35,916 nucleotides of DNA from Fibrobacteraceae bacterium (GTDB lineage: Bacteria > Fibrobacterota > Fibrobacteria > Fibrobacterales > Fibrobacteraceae), in contig JAGAKE010000010.1 of assembly GCA_017625775.1 (NCBI GenBank), positions 1-35,916 of the forward strand, written 5' to 3'. Positions 14,405 to 23,879 of this stretch are shown in pieces. Position numbers and translations under genes: made by a program. Each line of letters starts with the position of its first letter. Position 1 is the first letter of the stretch. The notes beneath the pieces are model-generated. The model ran no database searches, had not been told where the DNA came from, and worked only from the letters and a program-made list of their open reading frames with translations.

Positions 14405-17400
14405 ATGGCGTTTAAGGAAGCCGATTTAGAGAAAGTGTTTATTGACCTCTTGCTTCAGGAGGGTTTTGAGTATGTGCCGGGAAATGCGATTAATCGCGTT
14501 GAAGGCGAGGTTTTGATTGAACAGGATCTTTGTGATTACTTGCATCGTCGTTATGATTCCGAGGGCATTACCGAAAACGAAATTCGTTCGATTGTGTTGC
14601 AATTGCGTTCGCTTTCGGTGAGCACGCTTTACGAGAGTAACAAAAAGTTCTGTTCGTGGCTTTCGAACGGCTTTATGCTTAAGCGCGAGAACCCAAAAGA
14701 TAAGGACATTCTTATTGAACTTGCTGATTTTAGGTCGTTTGAAGAACAACAAAAATCGGGTTTCGGAGTTGATGCCAAAGAGTCTTTGCTATTGGCGGCT
14801 GATATTGCGGCAAAATATCATGGCGATTGTAACATTATTAAATTTGTTAATCAGTTTGAAATTATTGGTTCTGAAAAGCGGATTCCAGATGGTATTCTTT
14901 TTGTAAATGGTTTGCCTCTTGTCGTATTTGAATTTAAGAGTGCTGTTCGTGAAGAAGCTACAGTTTTCAATGCGTATGAACAACTGACGATTCGTTATCG
15001 TCGTGATATTCCGCAGTTGTTTGTTTATAATGCTTTTTGCGTGATTAGCGACGGCGTGAACAACAAGGCTGGCAGTTTCTTTGCTAAGTACGATTATTTT
15101 TATGCGTGGCGTCGCGTGGAATTTGGTGACAAGCGAATCGAGGCCGAGGGCATTGAAAGTCTGTATTCCATGATTCAGGGAATGTTCAATCGTAAACGTT
15201 TGTTGGATATTTTTAAAAATTTCTTGTACTTTCCTGATAGTAATAAAAAAGAACAAAAGGTTTTGTGTCGATATCCGCAGTATTATGCGGCACGGTCTTT
15301 GTACGAGAACATTTGCAAGGCACGCAAGCCGTATGGCGACGGCAGGGGCGGCACGTATTTTGGTGCGACGGGTTGCGGCAAGAGTTTTACGATGCTCTTC
15401 TTGACGCGACTGCTCATGAAGTCGCTGGAATTTAAGACGCCGACCATTGTGCTGATTACCGACCGCACCGATTTGGATGACCAGCTTTCGGGACTGTTTA
15501 CGGCGTCCAAGAAGTATATCGGTGACGAGCGTGTTGAAAGCGTGGAGAGCCGTGCTGACTTGCGTGAAAAATTGCAGGGCCGCAAGAGTGGTGGTGTGTT
15601 CCTCACGACCATCCAGAAGTTCAGCGAAGATATTGAATTGCTGACCGACCGCGATAATGTTGTCTGCATTTCGGACGAAGCGCACCGCACGCAGACGAAC
15701 CTGGACCAGAAAATTACTGTGACCGATAAGGGCGTCAAGACGAGTTTCGGTTTTGCGCGCTACCTGCACAATTCCTTGCCCAATGCGACTTACGTGGGCT
15801 TTACGGGCACGCCGATTGATGCAACACTGGATGTATTTGGCCCCGAAGTTGATGTTTATACTATGACCGAATCGGTTAAAGATGGCATTACGGTGCCTAT
15901 CGTTTACGAAGGGCGAGCTGCCAAAGTGGTATTGAATAATTCTGTTCTTGAAGAAATTGAAAAGTATTACGAAGAAGCGTCTGAAGCGGGGGCTAATGAA
16001 TACCAGATAAACCAGAGTAAGCAGGATGTTGCCCAAATGGGCGTGATTCTTGGTGACCCAGATCGTTTGAAAACTTTAGCGAAAGATTTTGTGGCACATT
16101 ACGAGGCTCGCGTTCAAGAAAAATCGACGGTTCGCGGCAAGGCAATATTCGTTTGTTATAATCGTCAGATTGCGTATGCGTTGTACAAGAATATTTTGGA
16201 ACTGCGTCCAGATTGGGGAGAGTTAAAAGTTTGTGATGATGCCGAATTGGCAGGCGAGGCGACCGAACTTACCGACAAAGAAAAGCGGGAGCTGAAACCA
16301 GTTGAAAAAATCAAGATGGTCATGACCCGTAGCAAGGACGACGAAAAGGACCTTTACGATTTGCTAGGTGACAAGGATGATCGCAAGGAATTGGACCGCC
16401 TTTTCAAACAGGAACGTTCCAACTTCAAGATTGCGATTGTCGTGGATATGTGGCTTACGGGTTTTGACGTTCCGTGTCTCGATGCCATTTACATTGACAA
16501 GCCGATTCAGCAGCATTCCCTGATTCAGACGATTTCTCGCGTGAACAGGACATTTGCAGGGAAGGACAAGGGAATAGTCGTCGATTACATCGGCATCAAG
16601 CGCAAGATGAACCAGGCACTAAAGCAGTATGGAGCCGGTTCTGAACAGAATGTAGAAGACATTACCGCAGCGATTACGGAATTCCGCAACCATCTGGATT
16701 TGCTTGACAAGTTGATGTACAAGTTCGATGCGTCGACGTATTTCAAGAGTACTGGCGATGGTGCGGAATTGAAAAAGTTGGAATGTCTCAAGCAAGCGCA
16801 GGAATTTGTGCAAGTCACGAAGGAAACGGAAACACGCTTTATGGGCCTTGCGAAACGCCTGAAAGCCGCATACGACATTTGCGTCGGAAATGAATGTATA
16901 ACGCAGTCCGAACGCGATCGAGCACATTTTTATTTTGCCATACGCTCCATTTTGCATAAACTCACCAAGGGCAATACTCCCGATACCGCACAGATGAATG
17001 CCCGAGTTCGTGAAATGATTGTTTCAGCCCTCCAGAGCGAAGGCGTAGAAGATGTTTTGCAGTTGAACGATGCCGAAGCCGATCAGGCAAAGCAGAACAT
17101 CTTTGATGACGAATATTTGCAGCACATCAACCGCATCAAGTTGCCTAATACAAAAATCAAACTGCTGCAAATGCTCCTGCAAAAAGCCATCGGGCAAATT
17201 TCTAAAGTGAACAAAGTCAAGGGCATCAACTTCACGCAGAAAATGCAGCAACTTGTGGAGCAGTACAACGACCGCACCGAACAGGATATCTTGAAAAGCG
17301 AAGTCTATGAAGAAATGGCCGAAACCTTGACCGACATGATTGTCCAAGTCCGCAAGGCGTTCACCGAAGGCGAAGAAAAAGGCCTCAGCTTCGAAGAAAC

Positions 17401-17671
17401 CGCGTTCTATGATATTCTAAAATCGCTCTGCGTCAAGTACCACTTCACCTATCCCGAAGATAAACTAATTGCCCTCTCGAAGCGCGTCAAGATTCTCGTT
17501 GACGAACAAGCCGCATACCCCGATTGGGATAAGCGCGACGACATTAAATCCGCACTGAAAGTGGACCTGATAATCCTTCTCGATGAATTCGGCTACCCGC
17601 CCGTCGAACGCGACGAAGTCTATGGTGAGATATTTGAGCAAGCTGAGAATTTTAAGAAGGGAAAATTGTAA
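14405..17671 (+). CDS. hsdR: Type I restriction enzyme HsdR (nuclease/translocase)
   Basis: This is a 1088-aa protein from ATG 14405; a GTG 78 nt upstream lies within hipT and is unlikely. The N-terminal nuclease has PDGILFVNGLPLVVFEFKSA with D162, E176 and K178 of the PD-(D/E)XK site. The SF2 motor follows: Walker A GATGCGKS (320-327), TTIQKF, DEAH (424-427), GFTGTPI, then VVDMWLTGFDVP and ISRVNRTF. The C-terminus is helical, as expected for binding the methyltransferase core. With HsdM and HsdS this would translocate and cut unmodified DNA. It sits 11.4 kb from hsdS, behind hipBST, and its 3' third is more GC-rich than the 5' end. There is no frameshift, so it appears functional. Confidence 0.95.
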   Translation: MAFKEADLEKVFIDLLLQEGFEYVPGNAINRVEGEVLIEQDLCDYLHRRYDSEGITENEIRSIVLQLRSLSVSTLYESNKKFCSWLSNGFMLKRENPKDKDILIELADFRSFEEQQKSGFGVDAKESLLLAADIAAKYHGDCNIIKFVNQFEIIGSEKRIPDGILFVNGLPLVVFEFKSAVREEATVFNAYEQLTIRYRRDIPQLFVYNAFCVISDGVNNKAGSFFAKYDYFYAWRRVEFGDKRIEAEGIESLYSMIQGMFNRKRLLDIFKNFLYFPDSNKKEQKVLCRYPQYYAARSLYENICKARKPYGDGRGGTYFGATGCGKSFTMLFLTRLLMKSLEFKTPTIVLITDRTDLDDQLSGLFTASKKYIGDERVESVESRADLREKLQGRKSGGVFLTTIQKFSEDIELLTDRDNVVCISDEAHRTQTNLDQKITVTDKGVKTSFGFARYLHNSLPNATYVGFTGTPIDATLDVFGPEVDVYTMTESVKDGITVPIVYEGRAAKVVLNNSVLEEIEKYYEEASEAGANEYQINQSKQDVAQMGVILGDPDRLKTLAKDFVAHYEARVQEKSTVRGKAIFVCYNRQIAYALYKNILELRPDWGELKVCDDAELAGEATELTDKEKRELKPVEKIKMVMTRSKDDEKDLYDLLGDKDDRKELDRLFKQERSNFKIAIVVDMWLTGFDVPCLDAIYIDKPIQQHSLIQTISRVNRTFAGKDKGIVVDYIGIKRKMNQALKQYGAGSEQNVEDITAAITEFRNHLDLLDKLMYKFDASTYFKSTGDGAELKKLECLKQAQEFVQVTKETETRFMGLAKRLKAAYDICVGNECITQSERDRAHFYFAIRSILHKLTKGNTPDTAQMNARVREMIVSALQSEGVEDVLQLNDAEADQAKQNIFDDEYLQHINRIKLPNTKIKLLQMLLQKAIGQISKVNKVKGINFTQKMQQLVEQYNDRTEQDILKSEVYEEMAETLTDMIVQVRKAFTEGEEKGLSFEETAFYDILKSLCVKYHFTYPEDKLIALSKRVKILVDEQAAYPDWDKRDDIKSALKVDLIILLDEFGYPPVERDEVYGEIFEQAENFKKGKL

Positions 17672-17898
17672 TTTCACACCCGCATGAAAATAATCAGGGA
17701 AAGTATTTGGGGAGGAACCTTTAAAAAAAATCAAAATTACATCGGCAGAAAATTCCACAAAAATCCAAATCTGCTAAACATTAACAATTCAATGAGTGGG
17801 AATCGGCAACGATTTAATTTACAAAGTTTCTTAAAAATCTTTACTATCTTTTTTGCGTATAAGAATCAACTTGTGTAAGTGTTTACGAGGATTTTCTT

Positions 17899-18711
17899 TT
17901 GGCAGAAACTTTTACTTTTACGGTCGATGTTGGAAATACGCATACGGTGCTAGGAATTTTTCAAGATGAAAAATTGGTGCATCATTGGAGACTTACTACT
18001 AGTAAATCAACGACTTCAGATGAAGTGATTAATCGTGTAAGTGGGTTGCTTCGTTTTTCTGAAGTTCCGGCAAAAGATATTACGCATATTGGTTTAAGTA
18101 CTGTGGTTCCCGTGCTTGAACGCCCTTGGGTTAAAGCTTTGCAAACATTACTACATCGCAATGTATTAGTTGTGAATGCCAAGAATTGTAATGGTCTTTC
18201 AATTGCTTACCAAAATCCAGCGGCAGCAGGAAGCGATAGACTTTGTAATGTGATCGCTCTTCGCGCTCGTGGAATTGAAGATGCGATTATTGTAGATATG
18301 GGAACAGCGACAACTTTTGATGTACTAAAAAATGGTGCGTTTGTTGGCGGTTGTATTATTCCCGGTATTAACGCTGCGTTAGATGCTTTGACAGAAAAAG
18401 CGGCCCGGCTTTTGCCTGTTACTATTGAATGGCCAGATAAAGTGATTGCAGATAATACCGACGATGCTTTGCGTTCTGGTTTGCTCTTTGGGTTTATGGC
18501 GGAACTTGAAAATTTGATAGAAAAAATCAAAAAAGAAATGGGCGTTGAAAATATTCCTGTGTTTGCAACAGGAGGTTGGGGCAAAATGATTGCGAAAAGA
18601 ACTTCTTTGATTGATAAATACGACCCGTTTCTTACTTTGCGTGGAATTCGTGAAGTTGCTTTGCATGGCGTTTCTGAAGTGATTGAAGAAGATTCAGATT
18701 TGGAAGAATAA
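17899..18711 (+). CDS. coaX: Type III pantothenate kinase
   Basis: This 270-aa cytoplasmic enzyme phosphorylates pantothenate in the first step of CoA synthesis. The start is TTG 17899 with ACGAGGA at 17885-17891; this start gives the proper N-terminus, with the phosphate-binding DVGNTHTVLGIF at about 10-21. Other family motifs are SDRLCNVIAL and IVDMGTATTFDVL (about 131-143), where the Asp is the catalytic base. It is the first ordinary housekeeping gene after the defence island and marks the island's right boundary. TATAAG at 17858-17863 may be its -10 box, but no convincing -35 is visible. Confidence 0.93.
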   Translation: MAETFTFTVDVGNTHTVLGIFQDEKLVHHWRLTTSKSTTSDEVINRVSGLLRFSEVPAKDITHIGLSTVVPVLERPWVKALQTLLHRNVLVVNAKNCNGLSIAYQNPAAAGSDRLCNVIALRARGIEDAIIVDMGTATTFDVLKNGAFVGGCIIPGINAALDALTEKAARLLPVTIEWPDKVIADNTDDALRSGLLFGFMAELENLIEKIKKEMGVENIPVFATGGWGKMIAKRTSLIDKYDPFLTLRGIREVALHGVSEVIEEDSDLEE

Positions 18712-18730
18712 TTGCGTGAGTTGCGTGGAA

Positions 18731-18804
18731 GGGGCGTATGCCGTTTGCGTAGCGAACCGACCAGAGGGTAGCCTGTAACGGAACGACCCGTCAGGGGCAC
18801 GCCC
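18731..18804. repeat. GC-rich structured intergenic element
   Basis: Between coaX and the GH57 gene is a GC-rich block, unlike its AT-rich surroundings. GGGCGT at 18732-18737 can pair with ACGCCC at 18799-18804, enclosing ACCAGAGGGTAGCCTGT and a GGAACGACCCGTC segment. From its look it may be one of the interspersed repeats of Fibrobacter genomes, but no second copy is in this window. Confidence 0.4.
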
Positions 18805-18861
18805 GGTTCTTTGAAGTGCTTTTGCAAAATCCTTATTTACAGTGGTTATCTTTTGCTTATT

Positions 18862-18892
18862 TTGAGCCTAGTTGGCGTGGAAAAACTATATT
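18862..18892 (+). promoter_or_regulatory. Promoter immediately upstream of the GH57 gene
   Basis: TATATT at 18887-18892 ends 6 nt before ATG 18899, with TTGAGC at 18862-18867 as a possible -35 (19-nt spacer). Normal spacing would put the transcription start at or next to the ATG, giving a leaderless or nearly leaderless mRNA. Confidence 0.4.
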
Positions 18893-18898
18893 CGGGGT

Positions 18899-21304
18899 AT
18901 GAAAAAACATCCTCTTTATTTTACGATTCACGGACATTTTTATCAACCGCCTCGCGAGAACCCTTGGACTGGCGTTATTGAAAGTCAACCTTCGGCACGT
19001 CCTTTTCATGATTGGAACGATAGAATTGCAAGCGAGTGTTATAGCCCGAATGCGGCAAGTCGTATTTTGTCTTCAACCGGTAAGATTGTTGATATAGTTA
19101 ATAATTATGAGTTTATGAGTTTTAATATGGGACCAACTTTAATGGGGTGGCTTCGTGTGTATGCACCAGATACGTATCGTCGGATTCAAGAGGCTGATAA
19201 AAAAAGTTGTGAACGATTAAATGGTCACGGAAATGCAATTGCGCAAGTGTATAATCATATTATTTTGCCGCTTGCAATGCCAGAAGATAGAAAGACGCAA
19301 ATCCGTTGGGGTGTTAAAGATTTTGAATTCCATTTTGGCAGAAAGCCAGAAGCAATTTGGCTTGCGGAAACGGCTATTAATATGGATACGGTGCGCGACT
19401 TGATTGAAGAAGGAATTCGTTATGTGATTCTTTCTCCAACGCAGGCCGAGTCCTTTAGAAAAATCGGTGATTCTGAATGGAAAGGGTGCGCAAATACAGA
19501 TATTGATACCACAAGACCTTATCGGATTTTCCCGCGAGATGCTGCTGGTAATTTGACTGGCGATGGGTTCTTAGATGTGTTCTTTTATAATCCTTGGCTT
19601 TCTAGCGCTGTAGGTTTTGAACATTTGTTGCGCGATGCTGGCGTTTTTGGTAGAAGAATTTGCGATGCGTGGGATGCGAACCGAGCTGAACCTCAGTTGG
19701 TAAGTATCGGAACTGATGGTGAGTCTTACGGACATCATGAAGCGTTTGGAGATATGTGCGCCGCTTATCTTTATAATCGATACGCTCCTGAACATGAAAT
19801 GGTGCCTGTGAATTATGGCTGGTTCTTAGAAAAATTTCCGCCTGAATATGAAGTGACTTTGAAAAATGCTCAAGGCGAAGGTTGTGCTTGGAGTTGCGCG
19901 CATGGAGTAGGGCGCTGGTACAGAGATTGTGGCTGTTCTACTGGGGCTGCAGAAGGCTGGAATCAAAAATGGCGTGGACCGCTTCGTGATGCGTTTAACC
20001 ATTTGAAAAATTTGGCGGACGAAGTTTTTTTGCGTGAGTTCCCTAAAATATCAGATGTAAATCCGTGGGCTGCAAGAAATGAATTTGTTGATACTTTGGT
20101 TTGCCCAGAAGATACATCTCGAATGGAACGTTACTTGGAAAAAGTTTTGCGGGATCCTTCGAATAAGCAACATCGAATTGCTGCGGTGCGTTTGATGGAA
20201 ATTCAAAAGTATTGCATGTTTAGCTTTACGAGTTGCGGGTGGTTCTTTAACGATATTGAAGGTTTGGAACCCGTGCAAAATATGCGTTATGCGTTACGTG
20301 CTATTGAACTTTTCAAAATGTTTTTGCCGAGTTCTCATCCAATTAAAGATCAAGTGCTTAGCATTTTGGCCCGTGCCGTTTCAAATGAACATCACATGAA
20401 CGGCGCAGAAGTTTTTACTCGTTTTGCGGTGCCTGAAGTTCCGGTGGTTTTAAAATTGATGGCTGAAAACGCAGCGATGTTGCATTTGAATTTAGACATA
20501 AATGCAGGGCAGAAAAATCCGCGGTTCTCCGCTGAAAGAACAGCGTCTCGACGTCGTCAAACTGTTGTTCGCACTAAATACGAAGCCGAAGAACTTGGTG
20601 AATCGGTTGTGGCAACAAACCTTTTGATTACCGATTCCTTTGGACGCATTAATATTGTGGTTGCAGAAGGTATTGATGTTGATTTGCCTTTTGTAGAAAA
20701 TCCAAATTTAAGTACAGAAGAACTTCGTCGCTTATATCCAACGGCCTATGTCGTTCGATTGAAAGATTTAATGAGCGATTCTTTACAACGCCTTAATAAG
20801 GAATTGAACGAAAAGCATATTGAACAAGTGACCGCTTCTTTTTCAAACTTTACACTTTCTAATGGTTTGACGATTGATAGCTTGGCTGATCCTGGTCATA
20901 CATTGCCGGACACAATGCGCAAAATGCTTAGTTTGGAAATTAGTGCAAAAATTCAAAATTTGGCATTGAATTATTTAGAACAAGAAAACGAACAGATTTT
21001 ACATGAAGTGCACGAACTTATTGAAGAAGCTCGCTCGCTAAACATGAAATTTTCTTTCGGGGGTACAGGGCGCTATTTCTATGCCAAACTTTCAGAAATG
21101 ATCCGCGAGGTTTCAGACGTTCCTGACGCCGATGAAGTTCGTTACATCACGGGTTTGATTTCTATGGCTGATTGGCTCCATCTTTACATAAATAAGACGG
21201 CGCTTGAAAACCAAGCCTTTGAAATTTACCAGCGTTATCGCGAAGAACCAGAAGGAGAATTAAGTGTTCTTCGTCCAATGTTTGACTGGTTGAATTTTGA
21301 ATAA
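18899..21304 (+). CDS. Glycoside hydrolase family 57 protein with DUF3536-type C-terminus
   Basis: This is an 801-aa protein from ATG 18899; a TTG 27 nt upstream overlaps the promoter and is rejected. The N-terminus KHPLYFTIHGHFYQPPRENPW (read as HGHFYQPP at 11-18) is the GH57 signature. WLAETAINM places the nucleophile at E157, and IGTDGESYGHHE places the acid/base Asp at D273. The C-terminal ~400 residues match the helical DUF3536-type extension. There is no signal peptide, so it should act in the cytoplasm on alpha-glucans; GH57 members include alpha-amylase and branching enzymes. The substrate is not decided by the sequence. hpt follows 10 nt later and is probably co-transcribed. Confidence 0.88.
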   Translation: MKKHPLYFTIHGHFYQPPRENPWTGVIESQPSARPFHDWNDRIASECYSPNAASRILSSTGKIVDIVNNYEFMSFNMGPTLMGWLRVYAPDTYRRIQEADKKSCERLNGHGNAIAQVYNHIILPLAMPEDRKTQIRWGVKDFEFHFGRKPEAIWLAETAINMDTVRDLIEEGIRYVILSPTQAESFRKIGDSEWKGCANTDIDTTRPYRIFPRDAAGNLTGDGFLDVFFYNPWLSSAVGFEHLLRDAGVFGRRICDAWDANRAEPQLVSIGTDGESYGHHEAFGDMCAAYLYNRYAPEHEMVPVNYGWFLEKFPPEYEVTLKNAQGEGCAWSCAHGVGRWYRDCGCSTGAAEGWNQKWRGPLRDAFNHLKNLADEVFLREFPKISDVNPWAARNEFVDTLVCPEDTSRMERYLEKVLRDPSNKQHRIAAVRLMEIQKYCMFSFTSCGWFFNDIEGLEPVQNMRYALRAIELFKMFLPSSHPIKDQVLSILARAVSNEHHMNGAEVFTRFAVPEVPVVLKLMAENAAMLHLNLDINAGQKNPRFSAERTASRRRQTVVRTKYEAEELGESVVATNLLITDSFGRINIVVAEGIDVDLPFVENPNLSTEELRRLYPTAYVVRLKDLMSDSLQRLNKELNEKHIEQVTASFSNFTLSNGLTIDSLADPGHTLPDTMRKMLSLEISAKIQNLALNYLEQENEQILHEVHELIEEARSLNMKFSFGGTGRYFYAKLSEMIREVSDVPDADEVRYITGLISMADWLHLYINKTALENQAFEIYQRYREEPEGELSVLRPMFDWLNFE

Positions 21305-21314
21305 AGGAAATGCA

Positions 21315-21839
21315 ATGTATAAAGTATCTGAAAAGCCGTTGATTTCTAAGGATGAAATTGAAAATCGTTTAGAATCGTTAGGCTCTGAAATAAACGCCTC
21401 TGGAGAATATGATATAGTGTTGGGGGTTCTTACAGGCGCTTTTATTTTTGTAGCAGATATTGTTCGCCGTCAAGTTGGAAACCCAAGAGTCGCTTTTGTT
21501 AAAGCTTCTAGTTACGGCAATTCAACGCAATCTTCAAAACAGGTGGTTTTTCAAGGTTTAGATAATCTTCAGTTTGAAGGAATGCGGGTTTTAATCGTAG
21601 ATGATATTTTAGACACTGGGCGCACTTTGTCTAAACTTTCTGAAGAGTTATTGAAAAGAGGCGCTGAAGATGTAAAGATTTGTGTATTGTTAGATAAACC
21701 ATCTCGTCGCGAAGCCGCCATAGAAGCAGACTTTTTTGGCTTTTCTATAGAAAATTCTTTCGTTGTTGGGTATGGTCTTGATTACGCAGAAAAGTATCGC
21801 GCTCTAGATGGAATTTTTACTTTAGAAGCTAAGACTTAG
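21315..21839 (+). CDS. hpt: Hypoxanthine phosphoribosyltransferase
   Basis: This 174-aa purine-salvage enzyme converts hypoxanthine or guanine plus PRPP to IMP or GMP. The PRPP-binding motif VLIVDDILDTGRTL is at residues 92-105. LTGAFIFVADIVRR (about 39-52) and the flexible-loop SSYGNST are also typical, and FVVGYGLDYAEKYRAL near the end is the purine-binding region. AAAGGA at 21304-21309 supports ATG 21315; a TTG 18 nt upstream would overlap the GH57 stop. It converges on queA, leaving only one base between the two stops and no room for a separate terminator. Confidence 0.93.
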   Translation: MYKVSEKPLISKDEIENRLESLGSEINASGEYDIVLGVLTGAFIFVADIVRRQVGNPRVAFVKASSYGNSTQSSKQVVFQGLDNLQFEGMRVLIVDDILDTGRTLSKLSEELLKRGAEDVKICVLLDKPSRREAAIEADFFGFSIENSFVVGYGLDYAEKYRALDGIFTLEAKT

Positions 21840-21840
21840 T

Positions 21841-22887
21841 TCAGAGAATTAACATTCCGTCGCCGTAACTGAATAATTTCATTTTATTGGCGACGGCTTG
21901 TGCGTAAGCAGCAAGCGTATTTTCGCGGCCGTAAAAAGCAGAAACAAGTAAAATTAAAGAACTCTTTGGCCAGTGAAAGTTAGTGAGTAATCCATCTACA
22001 ATTTTGTAACGATAGCCAGGGTAAATAAAGGCGTGGGTAATTCCTTCTTGCGCAGAAAGAAGACCGTTTTCGTCAGCGATTGTTTCTAAAACGCGTGTGC
22101 TTGTAGTTCCAACCGTAATAATTCTGCCGCCACTTCTTTTCGCTTGGTTGATTTTTTCTGCATTTTCTTCCGTTAAAATGTAGCGTTCGCCGTGCATTTT
22201 ATGCTCAGTAAAATTTTCAACGGAAATGTTTTGAAAAGTTCCTGGCCCAACATGTAAAGTCACTTCAGCTACTTCAACTCCATTCGTTTTTAACTGTTTA
22301 AGCATATCTTCGCTAAAGTGAAGACTTGCTGTAGGAGCCGCTACAGCTCCTGCGTATTTTGCAAAAATAGTTTGGTAAGCTTTTTTGTCTTCTTCATCAT
22401 CAGGGCGCCCAATGTAAGGAGGTAGTGGAACGTGTCCTTCTTTCTCCATAACCGTTTCTAATTCTTGCGGGGTTGCGTTAAACCGAAGAATTCTAGCACC
22501 ATCAGCTTTGATACTTTCTACAAAAACTTGCAATCCGGCAAGTTCAATTTCTCGATCGACAGGAAAGGCTTTTCCCGGTTTTACCCAAGCTTCAAAACGA
22601 GCATTTCCGTTTTCAGCAGGGATTAGTGGTTGTACTAATAGAGTTTCTACTTTTCCGCCGTGCAGAGTATGCCCAAAAAGCCTCGCGGGAATCACTTTAG
22701 TATTATTTACGACTAAACAATCGCCTGGTCGAAACAGCGAAATAATTTCTGCTGATTTTAAAATTTTCCGTTCACTGCCGTCTTTAGGACAATGAAGAAT
22801 ACGCGTTTTTCCTTTGCCGGCAGTTCTATCCGCGATAAGTTCTTTCGGAAATTCGAAATTGTAATCAGAAAGATTTTTAGAAATCAT
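21841..22887 (-). CDS. queA: S-adenosylmethionine:tRNA ribosyltransferase-isomerase
   Basis: This 348-aa enzyme of queuosine synthesis transfers the ribosyl part of SAM to preQ1 in tRNA. It has the usual length and motifs: LSDYNFEFPKELIA at the start, VVNNTKVIPARLFG, AAPTASLHFSEDML, VTLHVGPGTFQ, and GITHAFIYPGYRYKIVDGLLTNFHWPKS near the end (read as separate conserved blocks). Its ATG overlaps the stop of the WYL regulator by 4 nt, so it is the last gene of the leftward gltX-BON-WYL-queA operon. Confidence 0.95.
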   Translation of the reverse strand: MISKNLSDYNFEFPKELIADRTAGKGKTRILHCPKDGSERKILKSAEIISLFRPGDCLVVNNTKVIPARLFGHTLHGGKVETLLVQPLIPAENGNARFEAWVKPGKAFPVDREIELAGLQVFVESIKADGARILRFNATPQELETVMEKEGHVPLPPYIGRPDDEEDKKAYQTIFAKYAGAVAAPTASLHFSEDMLKQLKTNGVEVAEVTLHVGPGTFQNISVENFTEHKMHGERYILTEENAEKINQAKRSGGRIITVGTTSTRVLETIADENGLLSAQEGITHAFIYPGYRYKIVDGLLTNFHWPKSSLILLVSAFYGRENTLAAYAQAVANKMKLFSYGDGMLIL

Positions 22888-23870
22888 TTTAATTCGTTAA
22901 TGGAATCTTGTAAGTATTTGAGAGCTTCTTTTTTTAAGGAAAGTGGCTTAATGATTTTCACCGAATCTAACATTCCAAATAACCATGATTTAAAATCAGG
23001 AGTAATAGAAATATTTAATTCTAAACGATTTTTTTGAGTTGGCGTTATAATTGCTTCAGCATTTTGCTTTTGAAAATTAAATCGCTTGAAAATTTGCGCA
23101 CTCCATTCTTTAGTAGCTTCCAAAACAATTTTGGTAGGAGGGTCTTTTTCTAAATTCGGCATCCATTTTGCAAAAGCATAACGATAAAGATTTTTAGGAT
23201 TTTCTTTAATCGGTTCAAAAGTTTCGCTCAAATACTGGATTTTGTTGATTTGATTAAATACATACAGGAACATGGCTTCAGAACCATTCTTTTCTTGCGC
23301 TGCCCACAAATATAATGTGTCAATTCGCATAATTAATTTGTATGGTTTAACGAGAATTGTTTCGGTAACCGAATTATTAGTGTGCGTATATTGAATTCTA
23401 ATCTTTTGATGATTCTGAATAGCTTGCAAACATTTTTCACATTTTCTTTTAAATAAATCGTTATTAAAATTACAATCGGCAGTAGGCCCTAAATCAATAA
23501 TAAAATCATCGTGAAAAGAATATGAATCAGGCAAAGCGTTTTCATTTTTCTCTAAAATAGAATTTACAATTCGGCGAAGCGGAGCCATTAAGCGTTCCTC
23601 TGCCGGAGAACCGCCTGATTTTTTTATGATTTTTTCTAACTGGTAAACAATATTATTTTTTTCACTGACAGAGCTATCTTCCATGGTAAAAAGAACATTT
23701 TTTCCTTTTCGTATGGTTCTAAATCCAGGCTCTTTTTTGAGTACATTAATCGCTCGGTAAATAGTGCGTTTGTTTTGATCCATGTGTAATACACAATCGT
23801 CTATAGAACGAAGGCCACTAGAAAGAAAGCCCTTGAGCGAAGTGTATTTGTCGTAGGTAGAAGTTGGCAT
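22884..23870 (-). CDS. WYL-domain transcriptional regulator
   Basis: This is a 328-aa protein. The N-terminal helix-turn-helix is at about residues 15-50 (SIDDCVLHMDQNKRTIYRAI), with a basic RTIRKGKNVLF wing. A WYL-type domain follows at about 140-235, with KIRIQYTHTN, ILVKPYKLIMRIDTLYLWA and a C-terminal extension. WYL proteins are ligand-sensing regulators, often of DNA-damage or defence genes. A strong GGAGGT at 23875-23880 precedes the ATG. It lies 9 nt after the BON gene and overlaps queA by 4 nt. Its targets are unknown. Confidence 0.8.
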   Translation of the reverse strand: MPTSTYDKYTSLKGFLSSGLRSIDDCVLHMDQNKRTIYRAINVLKKEPGFRTIRKGKNVLFTMEDSSVSEKNNIVYQLEKIIKKSGGSPAEERLMAPLRRIVNSILEKNENALPDSYSFHDDFIIDLGPTADCNFNNDLFKRKCEKCLQAIQNHQKIRIQYTHTNNSVTETILVKPYKLIMRIDTLYLWAAQEKNGSEAMFLYVFNQINKIQYLSETFEPIKENPKNLYRYAFAKWMPNLEKDPPTKIVLEATKEWSAQIFKRFNFQKQNAEAIITPTQKNRLELNISITPDFKSWLFGMLDSVKIIKPLSLKKEALKYLQDSINELK

Positions 23871-23879
23871 ATTTACCTC

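Noticed and set aside
14789..16036. Long open frame (415 codons) antisense to hsdR
   Set aside because: It lies wholly inside hsdR on the opposite strand and its translation has no recognisable domain. hsdR shows complete motifs in its own frame.
17684..17878. Possible 64-codon gene between hsdR and coaX
   Set aside because: It is low-complexity, Asn/Lys-rich, has no ribosome-binding site, and overlaps the expected coaX promoter region.
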